Assembly: GCF_965248315.1 (NCBI RefSeq)
Contig: NZ_CBDFIX010000002.1
Location: 1,488,001-1,552,000, forward strand
Direction: 5' to 3'
Length of the DNA stretch: 64,000 bases
Origin: Ulvibacterium sp965248315
GTDB taxonomy: Bacteria > Bacteroidota > Bacteroidia > Flavobacteriales > Flavobacteriaceae
Each line of letters starts with the position of its first letter. Position 1 is the stretch's first letter. The notes under the pieces were generated by a model. That model was not told the origin of the DNA, made no database searches, and worked only from the letters and a program-made list of their open reading frames with translations. Positions 18,204-26,605 of the stretch are shown piece after piece. The translations under genes were made by a program, and so were the position numbers.

Positions 18204-19076
18204 ATGAAACGTAAAGACTTTTTAAAGAAAACAATTGCAGGCGGTGCACTCTCCATTGTGGGAGCATCCGCAATAGCAAATTCAAGTTCTTCGGTGGAAA
18301 GGACAAACGTGAAAATTAACAATGTTGGATACAATCATTTACCAAATAAAGAAAGGAAAACAATGAATTCAGTATTTCACAAGGCAGATACTAGAGGTGA
18401 TGCTAATCACGGATGGCTAAAATCAAAACACACATTCAGTTTCGCTAATTATCACAACCCAGAGCGAATGCACTTTGGGGTATTGAGAGTTCTTAACGAT
18501 GATGTTGTTTCCGAAAGTATGGGATTTGGAACACACCCCCATAGGGATATGGAAATCATTTCCATTCCTCTTGAAGGCGACCTAATGCACAAAGATGATA
18601 TGGGCAATGCCGCAGTAATCAAAGCCGGCGATGTTCAAGTAATGAGTGCGGGTACCGGTGTTATGCATTCAGAGTACAATAACAATCCTGATAGACCGGT
18701 AAAATTTCTTCAAATATGGGTTTTTCCAAACAGGAAGAGTGTTGAACCAAGGTATGACCAAATTACCCTTGATACGTCCGACCGAAAAAATAGGCTTCAA
18801 CAAATCTTATCTCCAAACGAAAATGATGCTGGAGTATGGATTCACCAGAATGCTTGGTTCCATATGGCCGCACTTGACAAGGGAAAGTCTCTCGATTATG
18901 AATTGAAAGATCCCAAAAACAATGGTGTTTATGCCTTTCTATTGGATGGCAAGGTGACCATAAATGGCCAATCTATGGCAAAAAGAGATGGTTTTGGAAT
19001 CTGGGAAATTGAGAAGTTGGAAATAATAGCGGACAGTAACGCAGAAGTACTTCTAATGGAAGTACCGATGCACTAA
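18204..19076 (+). CDS. Exported pirin-family cupin protein
   Basis: The 290-residue protein has a leader with KRKDFLKKTIAGGALSIVG, resembling a Tat-type signal with a KRK rather than RR core. The pirin cupin follows: metal ligands THPHRDMEI (His111, His113) and GVMHSEYN (His155, Glu157) match the pirin iron site, and a C-terminal cupin half follows. Most pirins are cytoplasmic or nuclear; some have quercetin 2,3-dioxygenase activity. Export here is unusual and makes a periplasmic phenolic or redox role plausible. It is the first gene after the candidate sigma-54 promoter, followed at 54 bases by the isochorismatase-like gene. Confidence 0.87.
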   Translation: MKRKDFLKKTIAGGALSIVGASAIANSSSSVERTNVKINNVGYNHLPNKERKTMNSVFHKADTRGDANHGWLKSKHTFSFANYHNPERMHFGVLRVLNDDVVSESMGFGTHPHRDMEIISIPLEGDLMHKDDMGNAAVIKAGDVQVMSAGTGVMHSEYNNNPDRPVKFLQIWVFPNRKSVEPRYDQITLDTSDRKNRLQQILSPNENDAGVWIHQNAWFHMAALDKGKSLDYELKDPKNNGVYAFLLDGKVTINGQSMAKRDGFGIWEIEKLEIIADSNAEVLLMEVPMH

Positions 19077-19130
19077 GCAATAAAAAACTAAAAAAACATA
19101 ACCGTCAAAATTGACACAAATCTAAAAACA

Positions 19131-19880
19131 ATGAGAAAATTAAGTTTATCGATCACAGCACTATTTGCAAGTATGGCAACATTTGCCCAATGGACACAAT
19201 ACAACCCTAATCCGGTAAATGACCCAGCTAATGCTGCAAAACAAATTTTAAATCCTACTAATCACGCCCTTATTTTAATCGATCACGAAGGCCAAATGGC
19301 ATTTGCGGTGGAATCTCAACCAATTGAAGAACTAAGAAACAATACTGGTTTAATTGCTGGAGCTTCTAAATTATTTAATGTACCTACTGTAATTACAACT
19401 GTAGCCGAAAAACAGTTTTCAGGACCTGTATTTCCTGAAATTAGAGAATACTATCCAGATATGTCTACTTATGTAGATAGAACTACAATGAATTCTTGGG
19501 AAGACACTAATTTCATTAAAGCTGTTGAAGCTACTGGTAAAAAAAGACTTGTAATGGCTGGTCTTTGGACTGAAGTATGTATCAATTTAGCCGCATTATC
19601 TGCCTTAGAAGATGGATATGAAGTATATGTAATTACAGATGCATGTGGCGCTGTTTCTCAAGAGGCACACGATATGACAGTCGCCCGTATGATTCAAGCA
19701 GGTGTTATCCCAATAACTTCGATGCAGTATATGTTGGAAATGTACAGAGATTGGTCTCGTTCAGACCAATATCTTGAAGTTAACAAGCTCGCTAAAAGAT
19801 ATGGTGGAGCGTATGGTTTAGGTATAGATTACATTAAAACAATGCAAAAATGGGCTAAAGAGGACAAGAAGGAGGACTAA
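19131..19880 (+). CDS. Exported isochorismatase-like (YcaC-type) cysteine hydrolase
   Basis: The 249-residue protein has a Sec signal (MRKLSLSITALFASMATFAQ). The isochorismatase fold shows the catalytic triad: Asp51 in LILIDHEGQ, Lys137/138 in TGKKRLVMAG, and Cys150 in GLWTEVCINLAAL. YcaC-type proteins are hydrolases of unknown substrate, and usually cytoplasmic. The mature protein keeps a C-terminal extension ending in KWAKEDKKED. Base use is more A/T-rich than the flanking housekeeping genes. It is the second gene of the set; an unusual 13-bp hairpin at 19894 separates it from the next gene. Confidence 0.87.
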   Translation: MRKLSLSITALFASMATFAQWTQYNPNPVNDPANAAKQILNPTNHALILIDHEGQMAFAVESQPIEELRNNTGLIAGASKLFNVPTVITTVAEKQFSGPVFPEIREYYPDMSTYVDRTTMNSWEDTNFIKAVEATGKKRLVMAGLWTEVCINLAALSALEDGYEVYVITDACGAVSQEAHDMTVARMIQAGVIPITSMQYMLEMYRDWSRSDQYLEVNKLAKRYGGAYGLGIDYIKTMQKWAKEDKKED

Positions 19881-19893
19881 TTTGAATAATTGT

Positions 19894-19922
19894 AAGCATT
19901 CTAAGATATTCTTGGAGTGCTT
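19894..19922 (+). promoter_or_regulatory. 13-bp intergenic hairpin, possible mRNA processing or stability element
   Basis: Thirteen bases at 19894-19906 pair with 19910-19922 around the loop TAT; three of the pairs are G-U type. No T-run follows, so it is not a classical terminator. It lies in the 58-base gap between the isochorismatase-like gene and the amidohydrolase gene and could set their relative expression. Confidence 0.45.
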
Positions 19923-19938
19923 CTAAAAACTTAACAAA

Positions 19939-21744
19939 ATGAAAAAATTAGTGTCACTTCTAGTTCTGGTATTAGTAATTGCAGCTTGTAAGAACGATAC
20001 CAAAAAACAAACGACGGAGGTTGCAGACCTCATAGTTACCAATGCTAAGGTGGCCGTGATGGACGAAAACCGAACCATTACAGAGGCCATTGCTGTAAAA
20101 GATGGCAAGGTACTAATGACAGGTACTTCAGACGAGATTGCGAAACTCAAAGCAGATGATACCAAAGTTATTGATGCAAAAGGAAAAACAATTATACCAG
20201 GTTTAAATGATTCTCATTTACACCTCACCCGTGGAGGAAGGTTCTTTAATGCAGAGGTACGATGGGATGGCGTAAAAACCCTAAAACGTGCACTCGAAAT
20301 GTTGAAGGAACAAGCAGCTAGAACACCCGAAGGTCAATGGGTTCGTGTCATAGGCGGATGGAGTCCTTTTCAATTTGAAGAGAAACGATTGTTCACCATG
20401 CAAGAACTGAATGAAGCTACAGGAGATGTTCCAACCTATGTTTTGTTCTTATATAGCCAAGGGTATTTGAATCAAGCTGGACTCGATGTTCTAGGTATTG
20501 ATGAAAATACAAAAGCACCAAAAGATTCCGAATTTCAAAAAGGCCCAGATGGAAAATTGACGGGAGTACTAATTGCAGACCCAAACCCCACTATTCTTTA
20601 TGCTCGCATTGGAAGCTTACCTCCATTGACCCAAGCCGAAATGGAAAACGGAACAAGGCAGTTTTACCGAGAATTGAACACTTTTGGTATTACAAGCGGA
20701 ATAGATGCTGGAGGTGGCGGGCATAAGTTCCCGAAGGATTATATGGGAACAAAAGCATTAGCTGATGCAGGTGAAATGCCTATACGTTTGTCCTACTACC
20801 TATTCCCTCAAAATAAAGGAGCAGAATATGAAGAGTTTCAAGAGTGGATGGCTAACAATGAAGTTGGTCACAATGGCGAAATCCATTTAGACCACGGTTA
20901 CGAGCTTGAAGGTGGCGGTGAATTTTTAGCTTGGAGCGCCGGTGATTTTGAAAATTTCCTTGCACCGCAACCAATGCTCAATCGGGACAGACCCACATGG
21001 CGTTCGGACTTAAAACGTATTGTCCGCTTGCACGTAGACAATGGTTGGCCTTTCAGAATTCACGCAACCTATGGTGAAACTATTTCAAATATGTTGGATG
21101 TGTTTGAAGAAGTAAACCAAGAAACCAATGGCAAACTGGCTTCAAAACGCTGGTTGTTTGACCATGCCGAAACAGTTCAAGAAAAAGACCTTGAACGTAT
21201 CAAAGCACTTAACGGTGGTATAGCAATACAAGCACGTATGGCATATGCTGGAGAGTATTTCGTTGAGCGATACGGTGCCGAAAAAGCAAAACAAGCACCG
21301 CCTGTAAAAAAAATGATCGAGATGGGGTTACCGGTCGGAGCAGGAACCGATGGTACACGTGTTGCAAGTTATAATCCTTGGCCGGCATTGTATTGGTTGG
21401 TTACAGGTAAGACCGTAGGTGATTTCCAACTGGCCGAAAAAGCGAATCAGCTATCACGTGAAGAAGCCTTGCATTTGTATACTCAGGGCAGTGCATGGGT
21501 CTCTAACGAAGAAACTGTGAAAGGAACGCTAGAGAATGGAATGTACGCAGATTTCGCCATTCTTTCCGATGATTACTTCACAATTCCAGAACAACAAATT
21601 AAATCATTGAAATCAGTACTCACCATAGTAGATGGTAAGGTAGTATATGCAAATAGGGAATATAGCACAATGAACCCTCCATTGCCCGAAGTAATACCCG
21701 ATTGGTCACCGGTAAAACACTTTGGGGGCTATCAATCAAAATAA
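19939..21744 (+). CDS. Lipoprotein amidohydrolase, YtcJ family
   Basis: The 601-residue protein has a lipoprotein signal (MKKLVSLLVLVLVIAAC). The amidohydrolase barrel shows the first metal motif GLNDSHLHLTRGG (HxH), then RIHATYGETI, LFDHAETVQ and the last ligand region GAGTDGTRVASYNPW. The YtcJ family includes N-substituted amide and formamide deacylases of broad range. It faces the periplasm or outer surface. It is the third gene in the set and is followed at 25 bases by yceI. The natural substrate is unknown. Confidence 0.88.
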   Translation: MKKLVSLLVLVLVIAACKNDTKKQTTEVADLIVTNAKVAVMDENRTITEAIAVKDGKVLMTGTSDEIAKLKADDTKVIDAKGKTIIPGLNDSHLHLTRGGRFFNAEVRWDGVKTLKRALEMLKEQAARTPEGQWVRVIGGWSPFQFEEKRLFTMQELNEATGDVPTYVLFLYSQGYLNQAGLDVLGIDENTKAPKDSEFQKGPDGKLTGVLIADPNPTILYARIGSLPPLTQAEMENGTRQFYRELNTFGITSGIDAGGGGHKFPKDYMGTKALADAGEMPIRLSYYLFPQNKGAEYEEFQEWMANNEVGHNGEIHLDHGYELEGGGEFLAWSAGDFENFLAPQPMLNRDRPTWRSDLKRIVRLHVDNGWPFRIHATYGETISNMLDVFEEVNQETNGKLASKRWLFDHAETVQEKDLERIKALNGGIAIQARMAYAGEYFVERYGAEKAKQAPPVKKMIEMGLPVGAGTDGTRVASYNPWPALYWLVTGKTVGDFQLAEKANQLSREEALHLYTQGSAWVSNEETVKGTLENGMYADFAILSDDYFTIPEQQIKSLKSVLTIVDGKVVYANREYSTMNPPLPEVIPDWSPVKHFGGYQSK

Positions 21745-21769
21745 GTTAAATCACTTAAAGAAAATAAAA

Positions 21770-22297
21770 ATGGAAACAGCAGTAAAGACAAAATGGAGTG
21801 TTGACAATTCACATTCAGAAGTGGGATTCAAAGTAAAGCATATGATGATTTCTACCGTAAAAGGACACTTTGGGGAATATGAAGCATCAATAGTATCAAG
21901 TAAAGAGGATTTTAGCGACGCGCAGTTTGGTTTTTCCGCGAAAACCGCTTCAATCAACACTAAAAATGACGACAGAGACAATCATTTAAAATCGGATGAT
22001 TTCTTCAATACTAGTGAATATCCTGAAATGACCTTCACCTCTACATCATTTAACGGGGATAAACTTGTGGGAGATTTAACGATTAGAGATGTCACCAAGG
22101 AAGTCATTTTGGATGTAGATTTAAATGGTGTTGCCGTTGACCCTTACGGACAAACCAAAGCTGGTTTTGAAATAAGAGGAAAAATTAACCGTAAGGATTT
22201 TAATCTTACTTGGAGCGCGGTTACCGAAGCAGGTAGCATTGTAGTTGCAGATACCGTTACGCTAGTAATAGATGCGCAATTTGTAAAGCAACAATAA
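21770..22297 (+). CDS. YceI-family lipid/quinone-binding protein
   Basis: The protein has 175 residues from ATG 21770; an upstream TTG at 21722 lies inside the previous gene and is less likely. It shows the YceI lipocalin-like beta barrel: WSVDNSHSEVGFKVKHMMIS, then DDFFNTSEYPEMTFTST and the closing VTLVIDAQF. YceI proteins bind long isoprenoids such as polyprenyl or ubiquinone chains. No signal peptide is present, unlike E. coli YceI, so this one appears cytoplasmic. A terminator-like hairpin follows immediately, splitting the gene set into two likely transcription units. Confidence 0.9.
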   Translation: METAVKTKWSVDNSHSEVGFKVKHMMISTVKGHFGEYEASIVSSKEDFSDAQFGFSAKTASINTKNDDRDNHLKSDDFFNTSEYPEMTFTSTSFNGDKLVGDLTIRDVTKEVILDVDLNGVAVDPYGQTKAGFEIRGKINRKDFNLTWSAVTEAGSIVVADTVTLVIDAQFVKQQ

Positions 22298-22310
22298 ACA
22301 TAACCAAAGC

Positions 22311-22342
22311 AAAGGCTGTTCTTTTTAAGGGCAGCCTTTTTT
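22311..22342 (+). terminator. Terminator-like hairpin between yceI and the tyrosinase gene
   Basis: AAAGGCTG pairs with CAGCCTTT across a 13-base loop and runs into TTTTTT. It is only 15 bases before the tyrosinase ATG, leaving no room for a separate full promoter downstream. It probably acts as a partial terminator that lowers expression of the second half of the set. Confidence 0.7.
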
Positions 22343-22356
22343 AACCTATCAACTCG

Positions 22357-23763
22357 ATGAAAAATAAGAGCACATCCCGAAGAGGCTTCCTTCAAAAGGC
22401 AGGCTGGTCAACTCTAGGAATAAGTAGTTTACCTTTTTTGCCAACAGCAATTTTAGGTTGTGAGACCAAAAAAAAACAACAGGATTCAAGAACATCCAGT
22501 TTAGGGAATTCGTCGATTTCGGTCAGAAAGAACATTGCAGATATTCCGATAAACGACCCAGAAATCAAACTTCTCAAAGACGCGATCAACATACTTAAAA
22601 AACGCTCAGAAGTTTCCCCTTTAGACCCGATGGGATATACAGCCCAAGGTATGCTTCACGCTACCTTTTGTGCAACTAGTATTTATTCCAATCAGGTACA
22701 TTATAACTGGTATGTTTGGCCATGGCACAGACTATACTTATGGTCCATGGAGCAAAAATTGCAAAAGGCGGTAAACGAGCCAACTCTGGCACTTCATTAT
22801 TGGGATTGGACCAAATCCAACTTTATTCCGGAACACTATTGGGGAGATGAAAGCAATCCACTTTTTAATGTTACAAGATTGGTTTCCCGGACTGATGAAA
22901 TTCCAAAAGACTTCATTAATGTAGGAGCCACTTTTAGAGCGGATAAATACAAAACCTTTGGCGGCTACCCTGCTATTAAAAAGCATGGCGATTCCCAACT
23001 GGACGGTATTGCAGAGCAATCGTTCCATAACAACATACATAACTGGATTGGTGGTCAAATGGCCACATTTACAGAATCAGGGTTTGACCCCATTTTTTAT
23101 GGACATCATGGAAACTGCGACCGCATTTGGGATGCTTGGAGAGCATATAGTCCAGGAAACAAATTACCTACAGATGAAGAATGGCTGGAGAAGCGATTGT
23201 TTGCCACAGATGGTAATGGAAGGCCTGTAGATTTTAAGATTAAAGAACTGCTCGATACCGAAGCACTAGGATATCGTTTTGCAGATTTAAACCTTAACCC
23301 CAATTATTGCAATCCATTTGTTGAAACGGACAAACCTCAACGTAAAGAGACAGGGCGCGATTGCATTGTGCCATTGAATCTCAAAACTTCAGATACCAAT
23401 GCGATTTACAAGGAGTTCGTGGACAAAGAACGCACCCACGTAATCCTTCATTTTGAAAGAGCACAATTGCCGTATCAGCCCTATTGTGCAAGAGTCTTTT
23501 TTGAATACGATAAGTATGGTGAAAAACAGAGTAAGTATACAGGTACCTTTACTATTCTGCCAATATTGGATTTGGATTCGGTCTTATTGCAAAACGGGGT
23601 GCACTTACAGATAGAAATTGAAAAGGAAATTGCGGAAGCTATTGATGCCAAGAAGGACATACAAGTAGTATTTCAACCTGTACCGCTTCCCAATAGAAAT
23701 ATACCTGATGAAATTTTGAAATTAGAAAATATCTCTCTTGTAACACATTATGAGAATGGGTAA
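22357..23763 (+). CDS. Exported tyrosinase-family copper oxidase
   Basis: The 468-residue protein has a Tat-type leader (SRRGFLQKAG) with a possible lipid cysteine at 35 (AILGC). CuA ligands are His101 (GMLHATF), His115 (QVHYNW) and His124 (WPWHRLYLW). CuB ligands are His224 and His228 (FHNNIHNW) and the His pair at 250/251 (DPIFYGHHGNCDRIW). The LHYWDW core and C-terminal beta domain resemble polyphenol oxidases. It should oxidise phenols to o-quinones in the envelope. Its last codons overlap the SCO gene, a copper chaperone, which supports a functional link. Confidence 0.92.
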   Translation: MKNKSTSRRGFLQKAGWSTLGISSLPFLPTAILGCETKKKQQDSRTSSLGNSSISVRKNIADIPINDPEIKLLKDAINILKKRSEVSPLDPMGYTAQGMLHATFCATSIYSNQVHYNWYVWPWHRLYLWSMEQKLQKAVNEPTLALHYWDWTKSNFIPEHYWGDESNPLFNVTRLVSRTDEIPKDFINVGATFRADKYKTFGGYPAIKKHGDSQLDGIAEQSFHNNIHNWIGGQMATFTESGFDPIFYGHHGNCDRIWDAWRAYSPGNKLPTDEEWLEKRLFATDGNGRPVDFKIKELLDTEALGYRFADLNLNPNYCNPFVETDKPQRKETGRDCIVPLNLKTSDTNAIYKEFVDKERTHVILHFERAQLPYQPYCARVFFEYDKYGEKQSKYTGTFTILPILDLDSVLLQNGVHLQIEIEKEIAEAIDAKKDIQVVFQPVPLPNRNIPDEILKLENISLVTHYENG

Positions 23764-24364
23764 GTATGGTTCCATATTCATCTTGGTTGCGCTGTTGCAC
23801 TCCTGTTACCATAAACAAAGTCTACCCATCCTTGGTGAAACATCGGTTGACGCCGGTACTGGTGAAATAGTGTATTATAAAGCACCCGAATTTCAATTAA
23901 AAAATCAGTTGAATGAGGTTGCTAGCAGTAATACATTCAAAGGCAAAATACAGGTAGTAGATTTCTTTTTTACAAGTTGCCCGACCATTTGTCCACGAAT
24001 GACTAGGCATATGAAACTTGTGGAGGATAAATTTCAGGATGATAAAAGAGTATCCATCATATCGTATAGTATCGATTCTAAAACGGATACTCCTGAGAGA
24101 CTGAAAGAATATGCGGAAGCGTACGGTATCAACAATGATAAATGGACATTTCTAACAGGAAATAGTGAAACCATTTTTGAACTGTCAAAAGATTACAAAG
24201 TAAGAGCATTCGACGATGGTGGTCATCAAGAAATTAACCTTATTCATGATGGCACGTTTGTTCTAGTAGATGGTAAACAAAGAATACGGGGCTACTATAA
24301 CGGTCTTGATGAAAAAGACACCAATAGGCTTATATCGGACATTCAAAAACTTCTCATAGAGTAA
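23750..24364 (+). CDS. SCO1/SenC-family copper-binding lipoprotein
   Basis: The 204-residue lipoprotein has a lipobox ending LLHSC (Cys19) and a thioredoxin fold with the copper-binding FTSCPTICPRM (Cys77, Cys81) and a later NLIHDGTF histidine. SCO proteins deliver copper to CuA sites or act as thiol redox partners. Here the gene overlaps the tyrosinase gene by 14 bases, so it is more likely to load the tyrosinase than a respiratory oxidase. No CuA oxidase gene is in the window. ATG 23756 (third codon) is an alternative start. Confidence 0.92.
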   Translation: MRMGKYGSIFILVALLHSCYHKQSLPILGETSVDAGTGEIVYYKAPEFQLKNQLNEVASSNTFKGKIQVVDFFFTSCPTICPRMTRHMKLVEDKFQDDKRVSIISYSIDSKTDTPERLKEYAEAYGINNDKWTFLTGNSETIFELSKDYKVRAFDDGGHQEINLIHDGTFVLVDGKQRIRGYYNGLDEKDTNRLISDIQKLLIE

Positions 24365-24367
24365 TTA

Positions 24368-24799
24368 ATGAAAACGAAGCTCAAACATAAAATCTTTAAT
24401 TCAGAACCCTCCTTTTTATCAAAGGATTGCACACTGTTATTCTTTAGAATACTTGTGTCGCTTTCAATGATAAATACTCACGGAATGAAAAAGCTTTTGA
24501 GCTTTGAGGATACTGTAAAACATATCCCGGACCCTATTGGTGTTGGAGGTGAAATAAGTGCTGTTGTAGCTATTGTAGCCAACATAGTTGCACCTCTATT
24601 TATCATTGTAGGGCTAACTACAAGACTAGCAGCTATGGCTACTCTTAGTGTTACGCTAATGGGTTTTTTTATTGTTCATGGTAACGACCCCTGGGCTGTG
24701 AGAGATGTCCCCCTAATGTACTCACTGGCCTACCTACTCATTTTCTTTATGGGACCAGGAAAATATTCGCTGGATAACAAAATCCTTAAAACATCTTAA
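24368..24799 (+). CDS. DoxX-family membrane protein
   Basis: The 143-residue protein has about four membrane helices. Features are LLFFRILVSLSMINTHGMKKL, the HG in the first loop, and GLTTRLAAMATLSVTLMGFF near the end, all common in DoxX-type proteins. DoxX relatives include thiosulfate:quinone oxidoreductase subunits and redox membrane partners. It is three bases after SCO and one base before the YdcZ-type transporter, so they form a tight transcription unit. A role in quinone-linked electron flow from the envelope enzymes is inferred only from family and context. Confidence 0.83.
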   Translation: MKTKLKHKIFNSEPSFLSKDCTLLFFRILVSLSMINTHGMKKLLSFEDTVKHIPDPIGVGGEISAVVAIVANIVAPLFIIVGLTTRLAAMATLSVTLMGFFIVHGNDPWAVRDVPLMYSLAYLLIFFMGPGKYSLDNKILKTS

Positions 24800-24800
24800 A

Positions 24801-25250
24801 ATGAAATCTCAACTCTTTTTTATACTTCTGGCAATAATTGCCGGAGCGGTTCTTCCCATTCAAGCTGGATTAAATGTACAGTTGGGCAAATCTGTACACC
24901 AACCTATTTTCGCCGCGTTTGCCTCTTTTTTAATAGGTACAATAGGGCTACTTGTTTACCTCTTTGTTCTCAAATTCGATTTTTTCACCATATCGCAAAC
25001 AAAGACAGTATCTCCGGTTGTCTGGATTGCAGGAATACTGGGCGCATTTTATGTAGCTGCCGTTATCATTCTTGCCCCAAGACTAGGAACCGCACTCACT
25101 TTTGTTCTGGTTGTAGCTGGCCAAATGACGGTTTCTTTAGTGCTTGACCATTATGGTTTGTTGGGCTTGCCCATAAAACAAATTAATTGGCAGCGATTAC
25201 TCGGCGTAGCCTTTTTGGTTGCAGGAGTTCTCTTAATAAGACGGTTTTAA
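24801..25250 (+). CDS. DMT-superfamily (YdcZ/DUF606) membrane protein
   Basis: The 149-residue protein has five hydrophobic helices. The opening LAIIAGAVLPIQAGLNVQLG and the later FVLVVAGQMTVSLVLDHYG match the DUF606/YdcZ half-size transporter family of the drug/metabolite transporter superfamily. It should move a small molecule across the inner membrane, perhaps as a dimer. It is one base after DoxX and two bases before the porin-like gene, giving an inner-membrane and an outer-membrane transporter side by side. The transported compound is unknown. Confidence 0.85.
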   Translation: MKSQLFFILLAIIAGAVLPIQAGLNVQLGKSVHQPIFAAFASFLIGTIGLLVYLFVLKFDFFTISQTKTVSPVVWIAGILGAFYVAAVIILAPRLGTALTFVLVVAGQMTVSLVLDHYGLLGLPIKQINWQRLLGVAFLVAGVLLIRRF

Positions 25251-25252
25251 AG

Positions 25253-26605
25253 ATGAGATTTTGGATAATCGTAAGATGTCTTTTCTATTTTGCTTTTGCA
25301 AATGCACAAGATGAAGGCTTTCCCTATAATTTTGGTTTGCTACGACAAAATGACGAGATAAACACAACCCAAGATGCTCCAAAAAGTTTCTATCAAAATA
25401 TCAAACAACACAAGCTGTCAGCTAAAACCTCTTTGAGTTTTGGTGGAAGTTATCGTTTTCAAATAGAGGGTTTTGTTAATGAACAATTCTCGAGTGAATT
25501 AAACCAAAATGACTACTGGTTTTTAAACCGATTTCAATTGCATTCGCACTTGAAAGTATCGGATAAATTTGAGCTTTTCGCAGAAATAAACTCAAGCCTA
25601 ATAACCAGTAAGGATGAACTTGCTCCAGTGGATAAGGACGAGTTAAGCTTTAACCAGTTGTTTGTTCGTTATCATTTTGATGAAAACTGGAATGCTCTCG
25701 TCGGCCGTCAAAATATTCGTTTGGGAAGTGGTCGTTTAATAGATATCCGAGAAGGGCCAAATGTGCGTTTGTCATTTGATATGGTACAACTTCATTACGT
25801 TAATCCTAAAACGCAAATTACGGGGTTTTATGCTATACCCGTTCAACTCGAAGAGGGCATTTTTGATAATGATATACTGAACTTCAAGGAGTCCGTAGCC
25901 GCATTGTATTGGACACAAAACTGGAATTCAAACACCAATACCGATGTCTACGCCCTATATAAAGAAGAAGAGGATAAAACATGGGATTCGGGAACCGCTG
26001 ATGACAATCGTTTGTCAATCGGATTACGTCACTTTGGAATGTGGAAAAAGTTCACCTATAATAACGAGTTTGTATATCAGACCGGAGATTTTGGAGGCCA
26101 AAACATTAGCGCCTGGACGGCTTCTTTCAATATTGAGCACCCTTTGCCCTTATTGGGCGAAGATGGGGTTATAGGTATTAAAACTGAAGCTATAAGCGGT
26201 GATTCAAGTGATCCCGATGGTATTTTGAATACCTTTGATGGCCTGTACCCAAGAGGAGCTTATTTTGGAAGGGTGGCTCGTTTTGGACCTTCTAACCTTA
26301 TTGATGTACATCCGTATATCAACACCATATTAGGTCCTGTTTCCGTAGAATTGGATTATGTGGCTTTTTGGCGTTTCTCTAGGCAAGATGGCGTTTACAG
26401 TCCACCGTTGATATTGGAGTATCCATCCGCTAATGAAAATCGGTTTATAGGGCATCAAATTGGTACGATTGCAAGTTTAAAGGTTAACGACTTCCTTAAC
26501 TTGGAGTTAGAGACCAATCTTATTTTTCCGAGTGGTTTTCTTGAAGAAAGCGGATTGGATGACACACTTTTTCATACTGTAGTGACAGCTGAGATGAAAT
26601 TTTAA
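25253..26605 (+). CDS. Alginate_exp-family outer-membrane porin
   Basis: The protein has 450 residues from ATG 25253, chosen for its signal peptide (MRFWIIVRCLFYFAFANAQ) and two-base gap to the previous gene. The mature part is an outer-membrane beta barrel with alternating strands, for example SFGGSYRFQIEGFVN, FLNRFQLHSHLKVS, and WNALVGRQNIRLGSGRLIDIR. The ending VVTAEMKF has the aromatic C-terminus typical of barrels. This matches the Alginate_exp (AlgE-like) family, seen in Bacteroidota as porins next to redox gene sets. It is the last gene of the sigma-54-linked set. Confidence 0.85.
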   Translation: MRFWIIVRCLFYFAFANAQDEGFPYNFGLLRQNDEINTTQDAPKSFYQNIKQHKLSAKTSLSFGGSYRFQIEGFVNEQFSSELNQNDYWFLNRFQLHSHLKVSDKFELFAEINSSLITSKDELAPVDKDELSFNQLFVRYHFDENWNALVGRQNIRLGSGRLIDIREGPNVRLSFDMVQLHYVNPKTQITGFYAIPVQLEEGIFDNDILNFKESVAALYWTQNWNSNTNTDVYALYKEEEDKTWDSGTADDNRLSIGLRHFGMWKKFTYNNEFVYQTGDFGGQNISAWTASFNIEHPLPLLGEDGVIGIKTEAISGDSSDPDGILNTFDGLYPRGAYFGRVARFGPSNLIDVHPYINTILGPVSVELDYVAFWRFSRQDGVYSPPLILEYPSANENRFIGHQIGTIASLKVNDFLNLELETNLIFPSGFLEESGLDDTLFHTVVTAEMKF

